Below are positions 33,565-43,100 of a stretch of DNA of 60,303 bases, piece by piece; within the stretch, counting starts at the first letter, position 1, and the number at the start of each line of letters is the position of its first letter. This DNA comes from Chitinophagales bacterium (GTDB taxonomy: Bacteria > Bacteroidota > Bacteroidia > Chitinophagales > UBA2359). The notes beneath the pieces were generated by a model, which worked only from the letters and a program-made list of their open reading frames with translations, made no database searches and was not told where the DNA came from. Both the position numbers and the translations under genes were made by a program. The stretch spans positions 1 through 60,303 of the forward strand of contig JAWKLZ010000004.1 in the NCBI GenBank assembly GCA_041392475.1, in the 5' to 3' direction.

Positions 33565-35133
33565 TCAATAGACCATAATTTTCTCTAAATGTCGGCTACC
33601 GTCAATTTTTACCTCCAAATAATACAAACCAGCTGCTTTGTTGGTTAAATCAAATGTTTGGTTGAAAATACCTGACTGGTTGTTGCTAACAGATTGCTCC
33701 AACAACTGGCCAATTGTATTGTAGAGTTGAATCTGGATATTTTTTGTTTCGGTTAGTTCAAATTGAAGTTGAAAAACGCCTTTATTCGGATTCGGGAAAA
33801 GAGAAATGTCTTCAATACCTATCCAATCTTCAATGCTTGTATTGACACAACCTGATACTTCAATGGTAATTTCCGTGGTAGTTGTACAGCCTGTGTTATT
33901 ACTTGCAGAAAGCGTATAAGTAGTAGTATTAGCAGGACTTGCAAGGGTAACATTGTTATTTGGATTACTCAGGCCTTCAGTTGGTGACCAAGTAAAAGTT
34001 GCCCCACTATTTTCCGTAGCGATTAGTTGTACTTGCTGGCCTTCGCATATTGAAGTAATCGGTGCAATGATGTTGGGTTGTGGTGCATTTAATACGTGGA
34101 CAACAACGGTTTCGGTGGTGACGCAACCTGTTTCCGTTTCAATCGTGACTTCGTAAGTAGTTGTTTCTGTTGGGAAAACAGAAACGGTATGCGCTTGTTT
34201 GTTAAGCAACTCTTCAACATTCAGCACTTCAAAAGAAACTCCTCCAATGACATTTAATTCCACTTCTTCATTCGGGCAAACATAGTCTTTACTTGCCGAT
34301 ATACTCACTTCTGGATTTGTTTCGTTCACCACCGCAATCGCTTCATAGGTACACTCCAAAGCATCGGTAATCAACACTTGGTATTCTCCTGGAGGCAAGT
34401 CTGTCGCCAAAGATTCTCTATTATTGTTGGGGTCATTCCATAAAAATTGATAGGGAGCGAGTCCTCCACTAATTGTCACTTTTGCTCTCCCGTTGTTTTC
34501 ACCTTCACAGCTATCAAAAGTTTCCACTGAAACCTCTGCATCTTCTGGCCCTTCTACTTCAATGGTTTCGGTGTATTCACAACCTATAAAGTTTGTTACC
34601 TTCAGTTCGTAAGTTCCACGCTCTACATCGGTAAGGACAGCAGTTGTTTCGCCATTAGACCATTCAAAAGATAGCGGCCCTGCATTTTGAGTAGGAACAA
34701 CTTCAATTTTTCCACCGCCATTGCTTTTACAAGAAGTCGCATTGTGTACCACAATATTTTCAATAAATGGCATAGGTTCTTTCACTTCTACTTCGGTACT
34801 CAATACGCAGCCGTTGGGATGTGTCACCGTTACAGTATAAACACCTGCAGATAAGTCAAAGGCAGTGTGAAATTCTTGTCCATCGCTCCACTTATAAGTG
34901 CATCCGCTATACAAACAGTTGCAGCCTGTACTTGCTACGGTAGCGTTTCCCGTATTTTCGCCCACACAACTGGCATTTTTTGCAGCAATGGACAGTACAT
35001 ATCCTGCTGTTTCACAAGAATCTTCTTCTTGAGCCAATGCGACTGTGGTGAATGTCATTCCCAACAAAAGAAAGAGTATCCAGTTTTTCCAAAGTTTTGT
35101 TTCGGGCTTGAAACTTGTCATTAAATTTTTCAT
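33565..35133 (-). CDS. T9SS-secreted surface protein with SprB-like repeats (type A sorting domain)
   Basis: A 522-residue secreted protein. A long signal peptide (to about residue 35, TTVALAQ) is followed by three to four repeats of about 75 residues with the pattern C-x-G...G-x-Y-x-V-x-V-T-x-x-x-G-C (for example AGVYTVTVTHPNGCVLSTEV), as in SprB-type adhesin repeats, then two Ig-like modules. The last 75 residues form the type A sorting domain: SLFPNPNKGVFQLQF, LYNTIGQLLEQ, AAGLYYLEVKID. It should be exported through the type IX system and attached to the cell surface. No regulatory motif is seen. Confidence 0.85.
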   Translation of the reverse strand: MKNLMTSFKPETKLWKNWILFLLLGMTFTTVALAQEEDSCETAGYVLSIAAKNASCVGENTGNATVASTGCNCLYSGCTYKWSDGQEFHTAFDLSAGVYTVTVTHPNGCVLSTEVEVKEPMPFIENIVVHNATSCKSNGGGKIEVVPTQNAGPLSFEWSNGETTAVLTDVERGTYELKVTNFIGCEYTETIEVEGPEDAEVSVETFDSCEGENNGRAKVTISGGLAPYQFLWNDPNNNRESLATDLPPGEYQVLITDALECTYEAIAVVNETNPEVSISASKDYVCPNEEVELNVIGGVSFEVLNVEELLNKQAHTVSVFPTETTTYEVTIETETGCVTTETVVVHVLNAPQPNIIAPITSICEGQQVQLIATENSGATFTWSPTEGLSNPNNNVTLASPANTTTYTLSASNNTGCTTTTEITIEVSGCVNTSIEDWIGIEDISLFPNPNKGVFQLQFELTETKNIQIQLYNTIGQLLEQSVSNNQSGIFNQTFDLTNKAAGLYYLEVKIDGSRHLEKIMVY

Positions 35134-35302
35134 AGTTCAGAAATCTAATAAATAGACATGACCAAATAAGAATGAAAAGATAAATGAATTATCAATTTAC
35201 AAAGTACGGGCTAGTATTTTGTTTTTGGGCTTCGATCATTCTTGCCTATATCTTTTATTTATCCCAAAAAACATTCCAACTTTATTAAAACGATAAAAAA
35301 AG

Positions 35303-35340
35303 CAAAAAAAAAGCTTGAATGAGTATGAATCATTCAAGCT
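35303..35340 (-). terminator. intrinsic terminator of the small envelope-protein gene
   Basis: Arms AGCTTGAATGA / TCATTCAAGCT around a 7-base loop; on the minus strand it is followed by nine T. It ends the sigma factor / anti-sigma / envelope-protein transcript, 38 bases after the last stop. Confidence 0.85.
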
Positions 35341-35377
35341 AATAATCAGTAGTTTATATCAATCGAGGTAAGGTTGA

Positions 35378-35791
35378 TTACTCTTTGGAATCTTCCTGTT
35401 TTTTCTTTTTTAGATAGTCTAGTATTTTGATTTGAAATTCCTTGTAAGCAGTCAAGATTTCGTTGACTTTATCTGGCGAAAAGGCGTTCTTCAACTCACT
35501 GATAAAAGTTTGTTTTGCTTTCAAACGGGCTACTTCTTGATCAGACACATCAGGCATAGATTTTACCTCATCCAGTTTGTCTTGATAATCTCTAAAGATG
35601 CTTGAAAACTTATCTGCCTCTTCTCCGCTCAAAGTAGCTTTGTTGACCACATAAGCTGCCCACATAGCTTTTATATCTTCTTGTTTGTTGTTAGTGCTAT
35701 GGGCTTGTAGTGGCGATAAGGTGGTGAAAGTCATGGTACAGAGTAGTACCAACATACTTATTCGGGCAATTTGAAGGGATATATTTTTCAT
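35378..35791 (-). CDS. small helical envelope protein downstream of the sigma factor locus
   Basis: A 137-residue protein with a signal peptide (cleavage near LQAHS, about residue 31) and an all-helical mature part rich in Lys/Glu (RDYQDKLDEVKSMPDVSDQE, then KAKQTFISELKNAFSPDKVN). The arrangement is that of small Spy/CpxP-like periplasmic proteins often encoded with ECF sigma factors, where they buffer envelope stress. No LTxxQ motif is present, so Spy homology is only suggested. It follows the anti-sigma-like gene by 37 bases on the same strand. Confidence 0.65.
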   Translation of the reverse strand: MKNISLQIARISMLVLLCTMTFTTLSPLQAHSTNNKQEDIKAMWAAYVVNKATLSGEEADKFSSIFRDYQDKLDEVKSMPDVSDQEVARLKAKQTFISELKNAFSPDKVNEILTAYKEFQIKILDYLKKKKQEDSKE

Positions 35792-35828
35792 AAGAATTAC
35801 TTATATATTTTTATGTCAATTTTAGTAA

Positions 35829-37178
35829 TTAGAGGCTAAGGTTTTTTAATTCTTCTTCACTGATTTCTTTATCCAAACCTTCAAGATCCATATCAGACAT
35901 ATCAAGATCAAGTGTTCCGATGTCCATATCTTCTTTGATAAAATCTTCTAAATCAGTATTGTCAATGTCAAAATCTAAGGCATCAAAACTCATAGATGCG
36001 ACATCTACTCCTTCCAAAACTCGATGATCTGATAAGGTTTCGTTCATGTCTGCATTGTTAGAAGCAAAACTTTCTAAATCGTTTAAAGACAAACCATCCA
36101 AAAAAGCATTTATTTCTTTCATACAAATATTTGGATCTACCAAACAAGCCTTTTCAATATCACTATCCGCCTTAGAATCAACTCCGAAAAAATTAATCCC
36201 AATAAACAAGAGAACCATTGCCGCTGCTGCAATGCTGGTATATCGGGTTAATTGTCGAATCACAGGTTGAAGTTGTCTGATACGACCTGCCACTCCTTTT
36301 TCTTTGCGAATTTGATGCATCACTTCTTCTTGCAGCTTTTTGAAGTAGGCTTTGGGAAGGGTGAATGGAATCGGATTTTTAGACACAACGCCGTTGAGTA
36401 CATTCATATCCAAATCATCCTCATTTTCAACTACCTCTGCTATCAATGAATCTGTCATTTCATTGAAAAAACCGGCAGGAAGGGTAAAAGGATTTTCCTT
36501 TGCTAGACTGTCCAAGATGGGAGTTACGGCTTCAACACCTTCTTCTACTTCAATACCACTCCAAACTTGTTCTTGAAGCTCATTGAAGAAATTTGAAGGA
36601 ATAGACATCGTTTGTTTTTCAACAAGGCTATCCAAAAGAGGGGTTTCCACCTCAATTCCTTCCTCTACTTCAATGCTATTCCAAACTTGTTCCTGCAATC
36701 CATCGAAGTAATTGGCAGGAGTCAACATATCACTGTCTTTAGAAATACCATCTAAAACAGGTGTTACTACTTCAATCCCTTCTTCTACTTCAATGCCACT
36801 CCAAACTTGTTCTTGAAGTTCTTCAAAATAATTACTCGGAAGTTTGAAAGTAGCTTTTTGCTCAATAGCTTGAATGTTTTGTGATTGATCCTCTATGGTT
36901 TCATCTGCAATGGCATCCCACACGTTGTCTTGCAATTCTTCAAAATAATTTTGAGGAACGTTAAAAGTTCTTGCGGTAGTGATTTGATATAGATTTGGAG
37001 CATCCTCCTCTATTTTCAATCTATCCTGAATATCTTCCAAAATATGGTCTTGAAGGTGCTTGAAATAAGCATCAGGTAAGCGAAAATAATTGAGTTCCAA
37101 ACTGCTAATTTTTGCAGCCAAGATTGGAGTCAATTCTCTCAACTCTGTTAATAATATGTCTAGTTTTTCTATTTGCAT
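35829..37178 (-). CDS. anti-sigma-like membrane protein with seven internal repeats
   Basis: A 449-residue protein. The first 300 residues contain seven copies of a unit with the pattern F-x-L/V-P-x-x-Y/F-F-x-x-L-Q-x-x-V-W-x-x-I (for example LPSNYFEELQEQVWSGI); the third to fifth copies are nearly identical and spaced 45-50 residues apart. A single membrane segment (IAAAAMVLLFIGINFFGV) lies at about residues 315-335, and the last 110 residues are acidic and outside. The N-inside, one-helix layout and its place directly after an ECF sigma gene point to an anti-sigma factor or sensor. No ZAS zinc motif is present. The repeat may be the sigma-binding unit. Confidence 0.7.
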   Translation of the reverse strand: MQIEKLDILLTELRELTPILAAKISSLELNYFRLPDAYFKHLQDHILEDIQDRLKIEEDAPNLYQITTARTFNVPQNYFEELQDNVWDAIADETIEDQSQNIQAIEQKATFKLPSNYFEELQEQVWSGIEVEEGIEVVTPVLDGISKDSDMLTPANYFDGLQEQVWNSIEVEEGIEVETPLLDSLVEKQTMSIPSNFFNELQEQVWSGIEVEEGVEAVTPILDSLAKENPFTLPAGFFNEMTDSLIAEVVENEDDLDMNVLNGVVSKNPIPFTLPKAYFKKLQEEVMHQIRKEKGVAGRIRQLQPVIRQLTRYTSIAAAAMVLLFIGINFFGVDSKADSDIEKACLVDPNICMKEINAFLDGLSLNDLESFASNNADMNETLSDHRVLEGVDVASMSFDALDFDIDNTDLEDFIKEDMDIGTLDLDMSDMDLEGLDKEISEEELKNLSL

Positions 37179-37229
37179 GATTTATTTGTCCTCATATACA
37201 CCTGTTAGATAACAGTCCATTACAATAGT

Positions 37230-37784
37230 TTAATCTTCTATTAAGTATTTTTCTATCTTCTTGACTGCATGGTGATAAGAAGCCTTCAATGCACCTACAG
37301 AAGTCTCCAATACTTCCGACATGTCATCGTATTTCAATCCATCATAGTAACGCATCAAAAACACTTGTTTTTGTTTAGGGGGTAGGGACTCAATGGCTCC
37401 TTGCAGTTTAATCTGTATATCATCACCATCAAAATAAGGGTCTGCCTTCAACTGAGCAGTTAAATCATACTCTTCGGTGGCAAGGGGAGCAGAATCACGC
37501 TTTTTACGCTTATTAATAAAGGTGAGCGATTCATTGGTTGCAATTCGATACAACCAAGTGTATAATTTAGAATCCGCTCGAAATTTTTCGAGGTTCTTCC
37601 AAATTTTGACAAACATATTTTGACAAACATCATTTGCATCATCGTGATTCACAACCATACGCCTGACATGCCAATACAATTTTTCTTGGTATTTTTCCAT
37701 CAAGAGTCGAAACCCCGCCTCTCTTGTAGCAAGGTTGTTGAATTTATCTAATATTTCCTTATCGCTAATCGTCTGAGCCATCAA
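37230..37784 (-). CDS. RNA polymerase ECF-type sigma factor
   Basis: A 184-residue sigma-70 family ECF factor. Region 2 carries DANDVCQNMFVKIWKNLEKF and SKLYTWLYRIATNE (residues about 45-90). Region 4 has IESLPPKQKQVFLMRYYDGL and the HTH MSEVLETSVGALKASYHHA (about 125-175). It is the length of a typical Bacteroidota ECF factor. It is the first gene of a three-gene block with the anti-sigma-like repeat protein and the small envelope protein, so it probably controls an envelope-stress or surface-protein regulon, under restraint by its neighbour. Confidence 0.92.
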   Translation of the reverse strand: MMAQTISDKEILDKFNNLATREAGFRLLMEKYQEKLYWHVRRMVVNHDDANDVCQNMFVKIWKNLEKFRADSKLYTWLYRIATNESLTFINKRKKRDSAPLATEEYDLTAQLKADPYFDGDDIQIKLQGAIESLPPKQKQVFLMRYYDGLKYDDMSEVLETSVGALKASYHHAVKKIEKYLIED

Positions 37785-37811
37785 ATTGGATTTTTGTTTT
37801 TGAAATTTCGC

Positions 37812-38789
37812 TTAGCCTTTTCTATTCAAGACATTGTGAACAGCTTCTACAATATTGTCTGTGTTGATACCATATTTGGTCAACAAATCTTCGGTCGTGC
37901 CACTTTCTCCAAATACATCATTCACCGCCACCATTTCCATAGGTGCGAGATGATGCTCCACCAATACCTGTGCCACGCTTGCGCCCAAGCCACCATTTTT
38001 TTGATGCTCTTCAGCCGTTACGATACAGGCAGTTTTAGATACCGATTTAAGAATCGCTTCTGTATCCAACGGTTTAATCGTGTGCATGTTAATTAATTCC
38101 ACCGAAATACCCTTTTTTTCTAAAATACGAGCTGCTTCTACCGCTTTCCACACCAAATGTCCACATGCTATAATCGTCACATCTGTTCCTTCACTCAATA
38201 TCTGTGCCTTACCAATTTCAAACTCTTGGTTTTCGGCAGTAAAAACGGGCCATTTCGGGCGACCAAATCGAAGGTAAACAGGGCCGTGATGGGCTGCAAT
38301 GGCTTTTGTCGCCACTTTGGTTTGCATGTAATCACAAGGAACTACTACTGTCATATTCGGCAACATTTTCATCATGCCGATATCCTCCAAAATTTGATGT
38401 GTTGCACCATCTTCGCCCAATGTCAGACCAGCATGGGAAGCACAAATCTTCACATTTTTGTCAGAATATGCAATGGATTGGCGAATTTGATCATACACTC
38501 GCCCTGTTGAAAAATTGGCAAATGTGCCTGTAAAAGGAATTTTTCCACCAATCGTCATACCTGCTGCTACACCCATCATGTTTGCCTCTGCCACACCGCA
38601 ATTGAAGAAACGCTCAGGAAATTCATTTTTGAAGTCCGTCATTTTCAACGAACCTGTCAAATCGGCACACAATGCCACCACTTGGTCGTTTTCCTTCCCC
38701 AGTTCTAATAATCCATCCCCAAAACCACTTCGGGTATCTTTATTCCCTACGGAAATATATTTATCTAATTTATTTGCAGTTGTTTGCAT
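37812..38789 (-). CDS. transketolase, C-terminal (pyrimidine-binding) subunit
   Basis: A 325-residue protein covering the pyrimidine and C-terminal domains of transketolase. The Pyr domain includes FINCGVAEANMMGVAAGMTIGG with the catalytic Glu that activates thiamine diphosphate, and SHAGLTLGEDGATHQ. The C-terminal domain has the strand ACIVTAEEHQKNGGLG. The N-terminal subunit is encoded 218 bases upstream on the same strand, so the two make the split enzyme of the pentose phosphate pathway seen in many Bacteroidota. The gene ends 27 bases before the sigma factor start. The N-terminal Met is clear (MQTTANKLDK). Confidence 0.9.
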   Translation of the reverse strand: MQTTANKLDKYISVGNKDTRSGFGDGLLELGKENDQVVALCADLTGSLKMTDFKNEFPERFFNCGVAEANMMGVAAGMTIGGKIPFTGTFANFSTGRVYDQIRQSIAYSDKNVKICASHAGLTLGEDGATHQILEDIGMMKMLPNMTVVVPCDYMQTKVATKAIAAHHGPVYLRFGRPKWPVFTAENQEFEIGKAQILSEGTDVTIIACGHLVWKAVEAARILEKKGISVELINMHTIKPLDTEAILKSVSKTACIVTAEEHQKNGGLGASVAQVLVEHHLAPMEMVAVNDVFGESGTTEDLLTKYGINTDNIVEAVHNVLNRKG

Positions 38790-39007
38790 ATTTTTATTTG
38801 ATACTTTGTTCTTTTAATGTAATTGTACTTTGAACGAAAGACAAAAGAAGTAAATATTTGGTTATGAGTAAATTACACTTTTAATTCAATTTCACTTAAT
38901 TCCTTTGTTGTCAATGATTTAAAACCTTTTATCTTATGTCTTTAATCTTTTGTCTAAAGTCTAATAATGTAACAATATTCGTAAAAACTCAATTACCAGT
39001 CACCATA

Positions 39008-39850
39008 CTAATAATCTCCAAGTGTTTCCTCCAATTGTGCCAACGCACTCTCTGTTTGCGCTGCATTTGGAGCGATACCATGCCAATGATGCGTTCCTTC
39101 CATAAAGTCAACACCTTTGCCCATCACCGTTTTCATCAAAATAACTATCGGTTTACCTTGTCCGACCAATGTTTTTGCCTTTGCCAATATATCCAAAATG
39201 GCTTGTATATCGTGTCCATCTACATGCAGCACTTCCCATCCAAAAGTGGCCCATTTACCTGGCAAGTCACCCAAAGACATGACCTCCTCATTAGATCCGT
39301 CAATCTGTTGGCCGTTCCAATCTACAGTAGCTATCAAATTGTCAACTTTGTGGTGTGCTGCAAACATTGCCGCTTCCCATATCTGTCCTTCCTGTAATTC
39401 TCCATCACCATGCAGCGAAAAAACAAGGTGATTATCACCATTCAGTTTTTTTGCCAAAGCAGCACCAATAGCCACGGACAATCCTTGTCCCAATGAGCCA
39501 CTCGCTACTCTGATACCTGGCAGTCCTTCCTCTGTAGCAGGGTGTCCTTGAAGACGAGAATTGATTTGACGAAAAGTAGCCATTTCTGATATCGGAAAAT
39601 AACCGCTCCTTCCAAGAACGCTGTAAAATACAGGAGATATATGTCCATTAGATAAGAAAAATACATCTTCTCCTCTTCCATTCATATCAAAGCCCTCTTT
39701 TCGATCCATTACTTCAAAATAAAGCGAGGTCATAAAATCAGTACACCCCAAAGAAGCTCCGGGGTGACCAGATTCTGCACTGCTCACCATACGGATAATA
39801 TCTCGACGTATTTGACTTGCTATTTTTTTAAGTTCTTCTATACGATTCAT
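39008..39850 (-). CDS. transketolase, N-terminal (TPP-binding) subunit
   Basis: A 280-residue protein equal to the first half of transketolase. The thiamine-diphosphate motif is FSLHGDGELQEGQIWEAAMF (GDG at about residue 154, then DWNGQQIDG ending the motif). RMVSSAESGHPGASLG at the start is the usual phosphate-sugar channel. The frame is open up to 39940, but the extra 30 residues are hydrophobic nonsense and MNRIEELKKIASQIRRD is the family start. Functionally it pairs with the C-terminal subunit downstream to move two-carbon units in the pentose phosphate pathway. Confidence 0.9.
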   Translation of the reverse strand: MNRIEELKKIASQIRRDIIRMVSSAESGHPGASLGCTDFMTSLYFEVMDRKEGFDMNGRGEDVFFLSNGHISPVFYSVLGRSGYFPISEMATFRQINSRLQGHPATEEGLPGIRVASGSLGQGLSVAIGAALAKKLNGDNHLVFSLHGDGELQEGQIWEAAMFAAHHKVDNLIATVDWNGQQIDGSNEEVMSLGDLPGKWATFGWEVLHVDGHDIQAILDILAKAKTLVGQGKPIVILMKTVMGKGVDFMEGTHHWHGIAPNAAQTESALAQLEETLGDY

Positions 39851-40198
39851 ACAATAAATTAATATTATTTTCCACAAAGATAACCGAAAGAAGCATAAAA
39901 AATATACACAGTTACCATGAAAGCCTTTAGAATTTGACAAAACACTATAAAAAAAGCATCTTTTTTTTTTTTCCTTACAAAATGCCGTAATTTTAGCCTT
40001 TTAATTTTAACTCCATTCACACAATTATCTATTATTAAGCACTATTCTCAAAAATCTTACCCCACACTTAACATTTACTACCTTAATAATCTGTTCCTTA
40101 TCTGCCATCCTAAAGGCCATTGCAGAAGATGGATAAATTATAGACGTGAAAAATTAATTTATCGCACAAAATTATTTTACTTGTAATTATTTAAAAAA
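39851..40198. other. 348-base non-coding region between divergent genes
   Basis: No gene seen. It contains a 14-base T-run (about 39960-39973) and must hold the promoters of the transketolase operon (leftward) and of the giant surface protein (rightward). I cannot place a convincing TAnnTTTG box with correct spacing for either. Confidence 0.4.
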
Positions 40199-43100
40199 TT
40201 GAAGGTGAACAGAATAAACCTATCTTTTTTTGTCGTATTTTTTATTTGGCACATGACTGCAAGTAATGCACAAAATACTTGCAGCAATCCAACTGCTATC
40301 AATAGCCTACCTTTTGCCCAAACCAACCTAACTACTTGTGGAACGGGGGATGATTATACAGCTGCTTTGACATGCGGTAGCTCCTATATGAATGGCGAAG
40401 ATTACGTCTTTGAATACACTGCCACTCAATCAGGTTGCCATTTGTTCAATACTTACAATACCTCGAATTGGACAGGCTTATTTGTTTTAGATGGCTGTCC
40501 AGATAACTCCAGTACCAATTGCATTGACTTTTCTACATCCATAGACGGGGACCCAACCCTCAGTACAGATTTGATAAATGGAACTACCTACTATATCATT
40601 GTATCTACATGGCCCTCACCTGATTGTACCGGCTTTGACATATATATCAATTCCTGTATTGCGGGGAATGACTGCACTAATCCATACATAGTCAATACTG
40701 TGCCTTTCTCAGCCGTTGGATTATCCACCTGCCAAGTCGAGAATACTTTTGGCAGTGGTGGCGCATGTAACAGTTCTTATATGGGAGGCAATGATTTTGT
40801 AATCGAGTTCACCGCCCCAACAACAGATTGTTATGTCATTGACATTACCAATACCGATTCTTATACAGGAGCTTTCGTACTCAGTGAGTGTCCGAGTTCT
40901 TCATCCGCTTCATGTTTAGCATCGGATACCCCTGGATTTGGAGGAAATCCAACCTTACAATTGGAATTGACCGCAGGTGAAACCTATACAATTGTAGTTT
41001 CCTCACAAATCAATCCAAATTCTTGTACCGACTTCGATATTGCCATCAATACAAGTGTTTGCCCCGAACCAGAACCTACGGATTGTGTCAATGCTTTACA
41101 TGTTTGCAGCAGCGGTCTGTTAAATTACAATAGTAATGGAGCAGGTCAAAATGATTTTGCTTCTCCTTTTAATAATAATGGTTGTTTGAGCTTAGAACAT
41201 CAAGCAGCTTGGTATTCCATCCAAATTGGCTCAGGACTCAATGATGGTGGATCACTCGCATTTATTATAGATCCCGCAGGAGGTTTAGGAGAAGACTACG
41301 ATTTTGCTATTTATGGTCCAGATGTTGATTGCGGCAATTTGGGCAGTCCCATTCGTTGTTCTTATGCAGATGATGCCTGCTTTTATTGTCCACAAACAGG
41401 TTTAGGCAACAATGCTACTGACGTTTCCGAAGGCTCAGGAGGAAATGGATTCGTAGCCCCTCTCGATGTCCTACCAGGAGAAGTATATTACATATTGGTG
41501 GATAATTTTGAAAGCTCATCTTCTGGCTTCAATCTTACATGGACGGGGGATGCAGTTTTGGATTGTAGCATACTACCTCCCTGCACTTTTACTGCCATTG
41601 CAGGAGATGACTATACCATTTGTACAACTTCACCCGATTTCCAATTAAATGCTTCTGTTACCAATCCCGTAGCAGGCATATCTTATACTTGGACGGCCAG
41701 CCCAAGTGGTGCTACCAACTATTTGAACAATACATCGCTACTTACCCCTACTCTCAATACAAGTAGCTTGCCTGCCAGTTTTCAAGGAGAAATTATTTAT
41801 ACCCTTGAAGTTTCAGATGGAGTTTGTAGTTCATTTGATAATATAGTTGTCACTGTAATCATACCCAATACTCCTCCAAGTGGCAATACACCAATCGAAT
41901 ACTGTGTAGATAGTCCAGTAATACCGCTCACTTCAATACCTGCTAATGGAGGTACAATCAAATGGTACAATATTGATCCATCCATAATTACAACTGCGCC
42001 AATTGCCACTGGTTCTACGTTTACTCCATCTGTTGGTGCTTCCCCTTCCGACCACATTGACAATACAAGTGCTGGCACGACTTCTTTTTGGATAACCGAA
42101 ACACTTGGTAATGGATGCGAAAGTCTACCTTTTCAGATAGATGTAATATTCATCGCACAACCCAACCTGACTCCCATACCAGACCAAATTTCATGCACAG
42201 ACAATTTCGATTTGAGTAGCATGGTACTCACCGACATCAATGGTTTGGATGTAAATACCGCAACCGTCAATTTTTACAACGATAATGCAGGTAGCATAGG
42301 AAATCTCATTGGCTCAACAGTTAGTACAAGTGGACAATATTGGGTAATTGTCGACTTGGCTGGTTGTACAGATACCAAAAGCGTGCAAGTAACCATTGGT
42401 TCAGTGGAATTTACCATCACCACCATAGATGCTACTTGTGGGCTGCAAGATGGTGAAGCTACTGCAATAGTAACCCAAGGAACGACTCCATATACCTACG
42501 CATGGAACACTACACCTGTTCAAACCACTGCTACTGCAATCAATTTAGCTTCTGGAACTTATACTGTCACTGTTACCGATGCCAACGACTGCACATCCGT
42601 AGAACAAGCAATAGTAAGTACGCCAGATATTCCCGATGCAACTGCTAATAACGATAGCCCTGCTTGTGAAGGAACAGACATTCAACTGACAGCAACAACA
42701 ACTAGTACTGTTGCAAACATTAGCTACAATTGGTCAGGGCCGAACGATTTTTCTTCCAACCTACAAAATCCAATACTAAGCAATGCGGACATCAGCATTG
42801 CAGGAACTTACTACCTAACCGTTACGGCAGATGGTTGTCCTTCTACTGCTGCAAGTACCGAAGTCGTTGTTTACCAACAGCCAGATGCGATTGTCAATGC
42901 AGATATAGAAGTTTGTGAAGGAACAAACATTCAACTAATAGGATCCACCACCAGCGTTGCAGGAGATGTCAGCTTTCAATGGACTGGTCCAGATAGTTTC
43001 AATTCCCCGCTTCAAAATCCAATACTCATCAATGCATCTCCTATTCAATCAGGAACATATTCGCTTATAGTCACTGCCAATGGCTGCACTTCAGAAGCGG

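Noticed and set aside
39957..39975. Long T-run as an intrinsic terminator
   Set aside because: No stem precedes it on either strand, and it lies upstream of both divergent genes.
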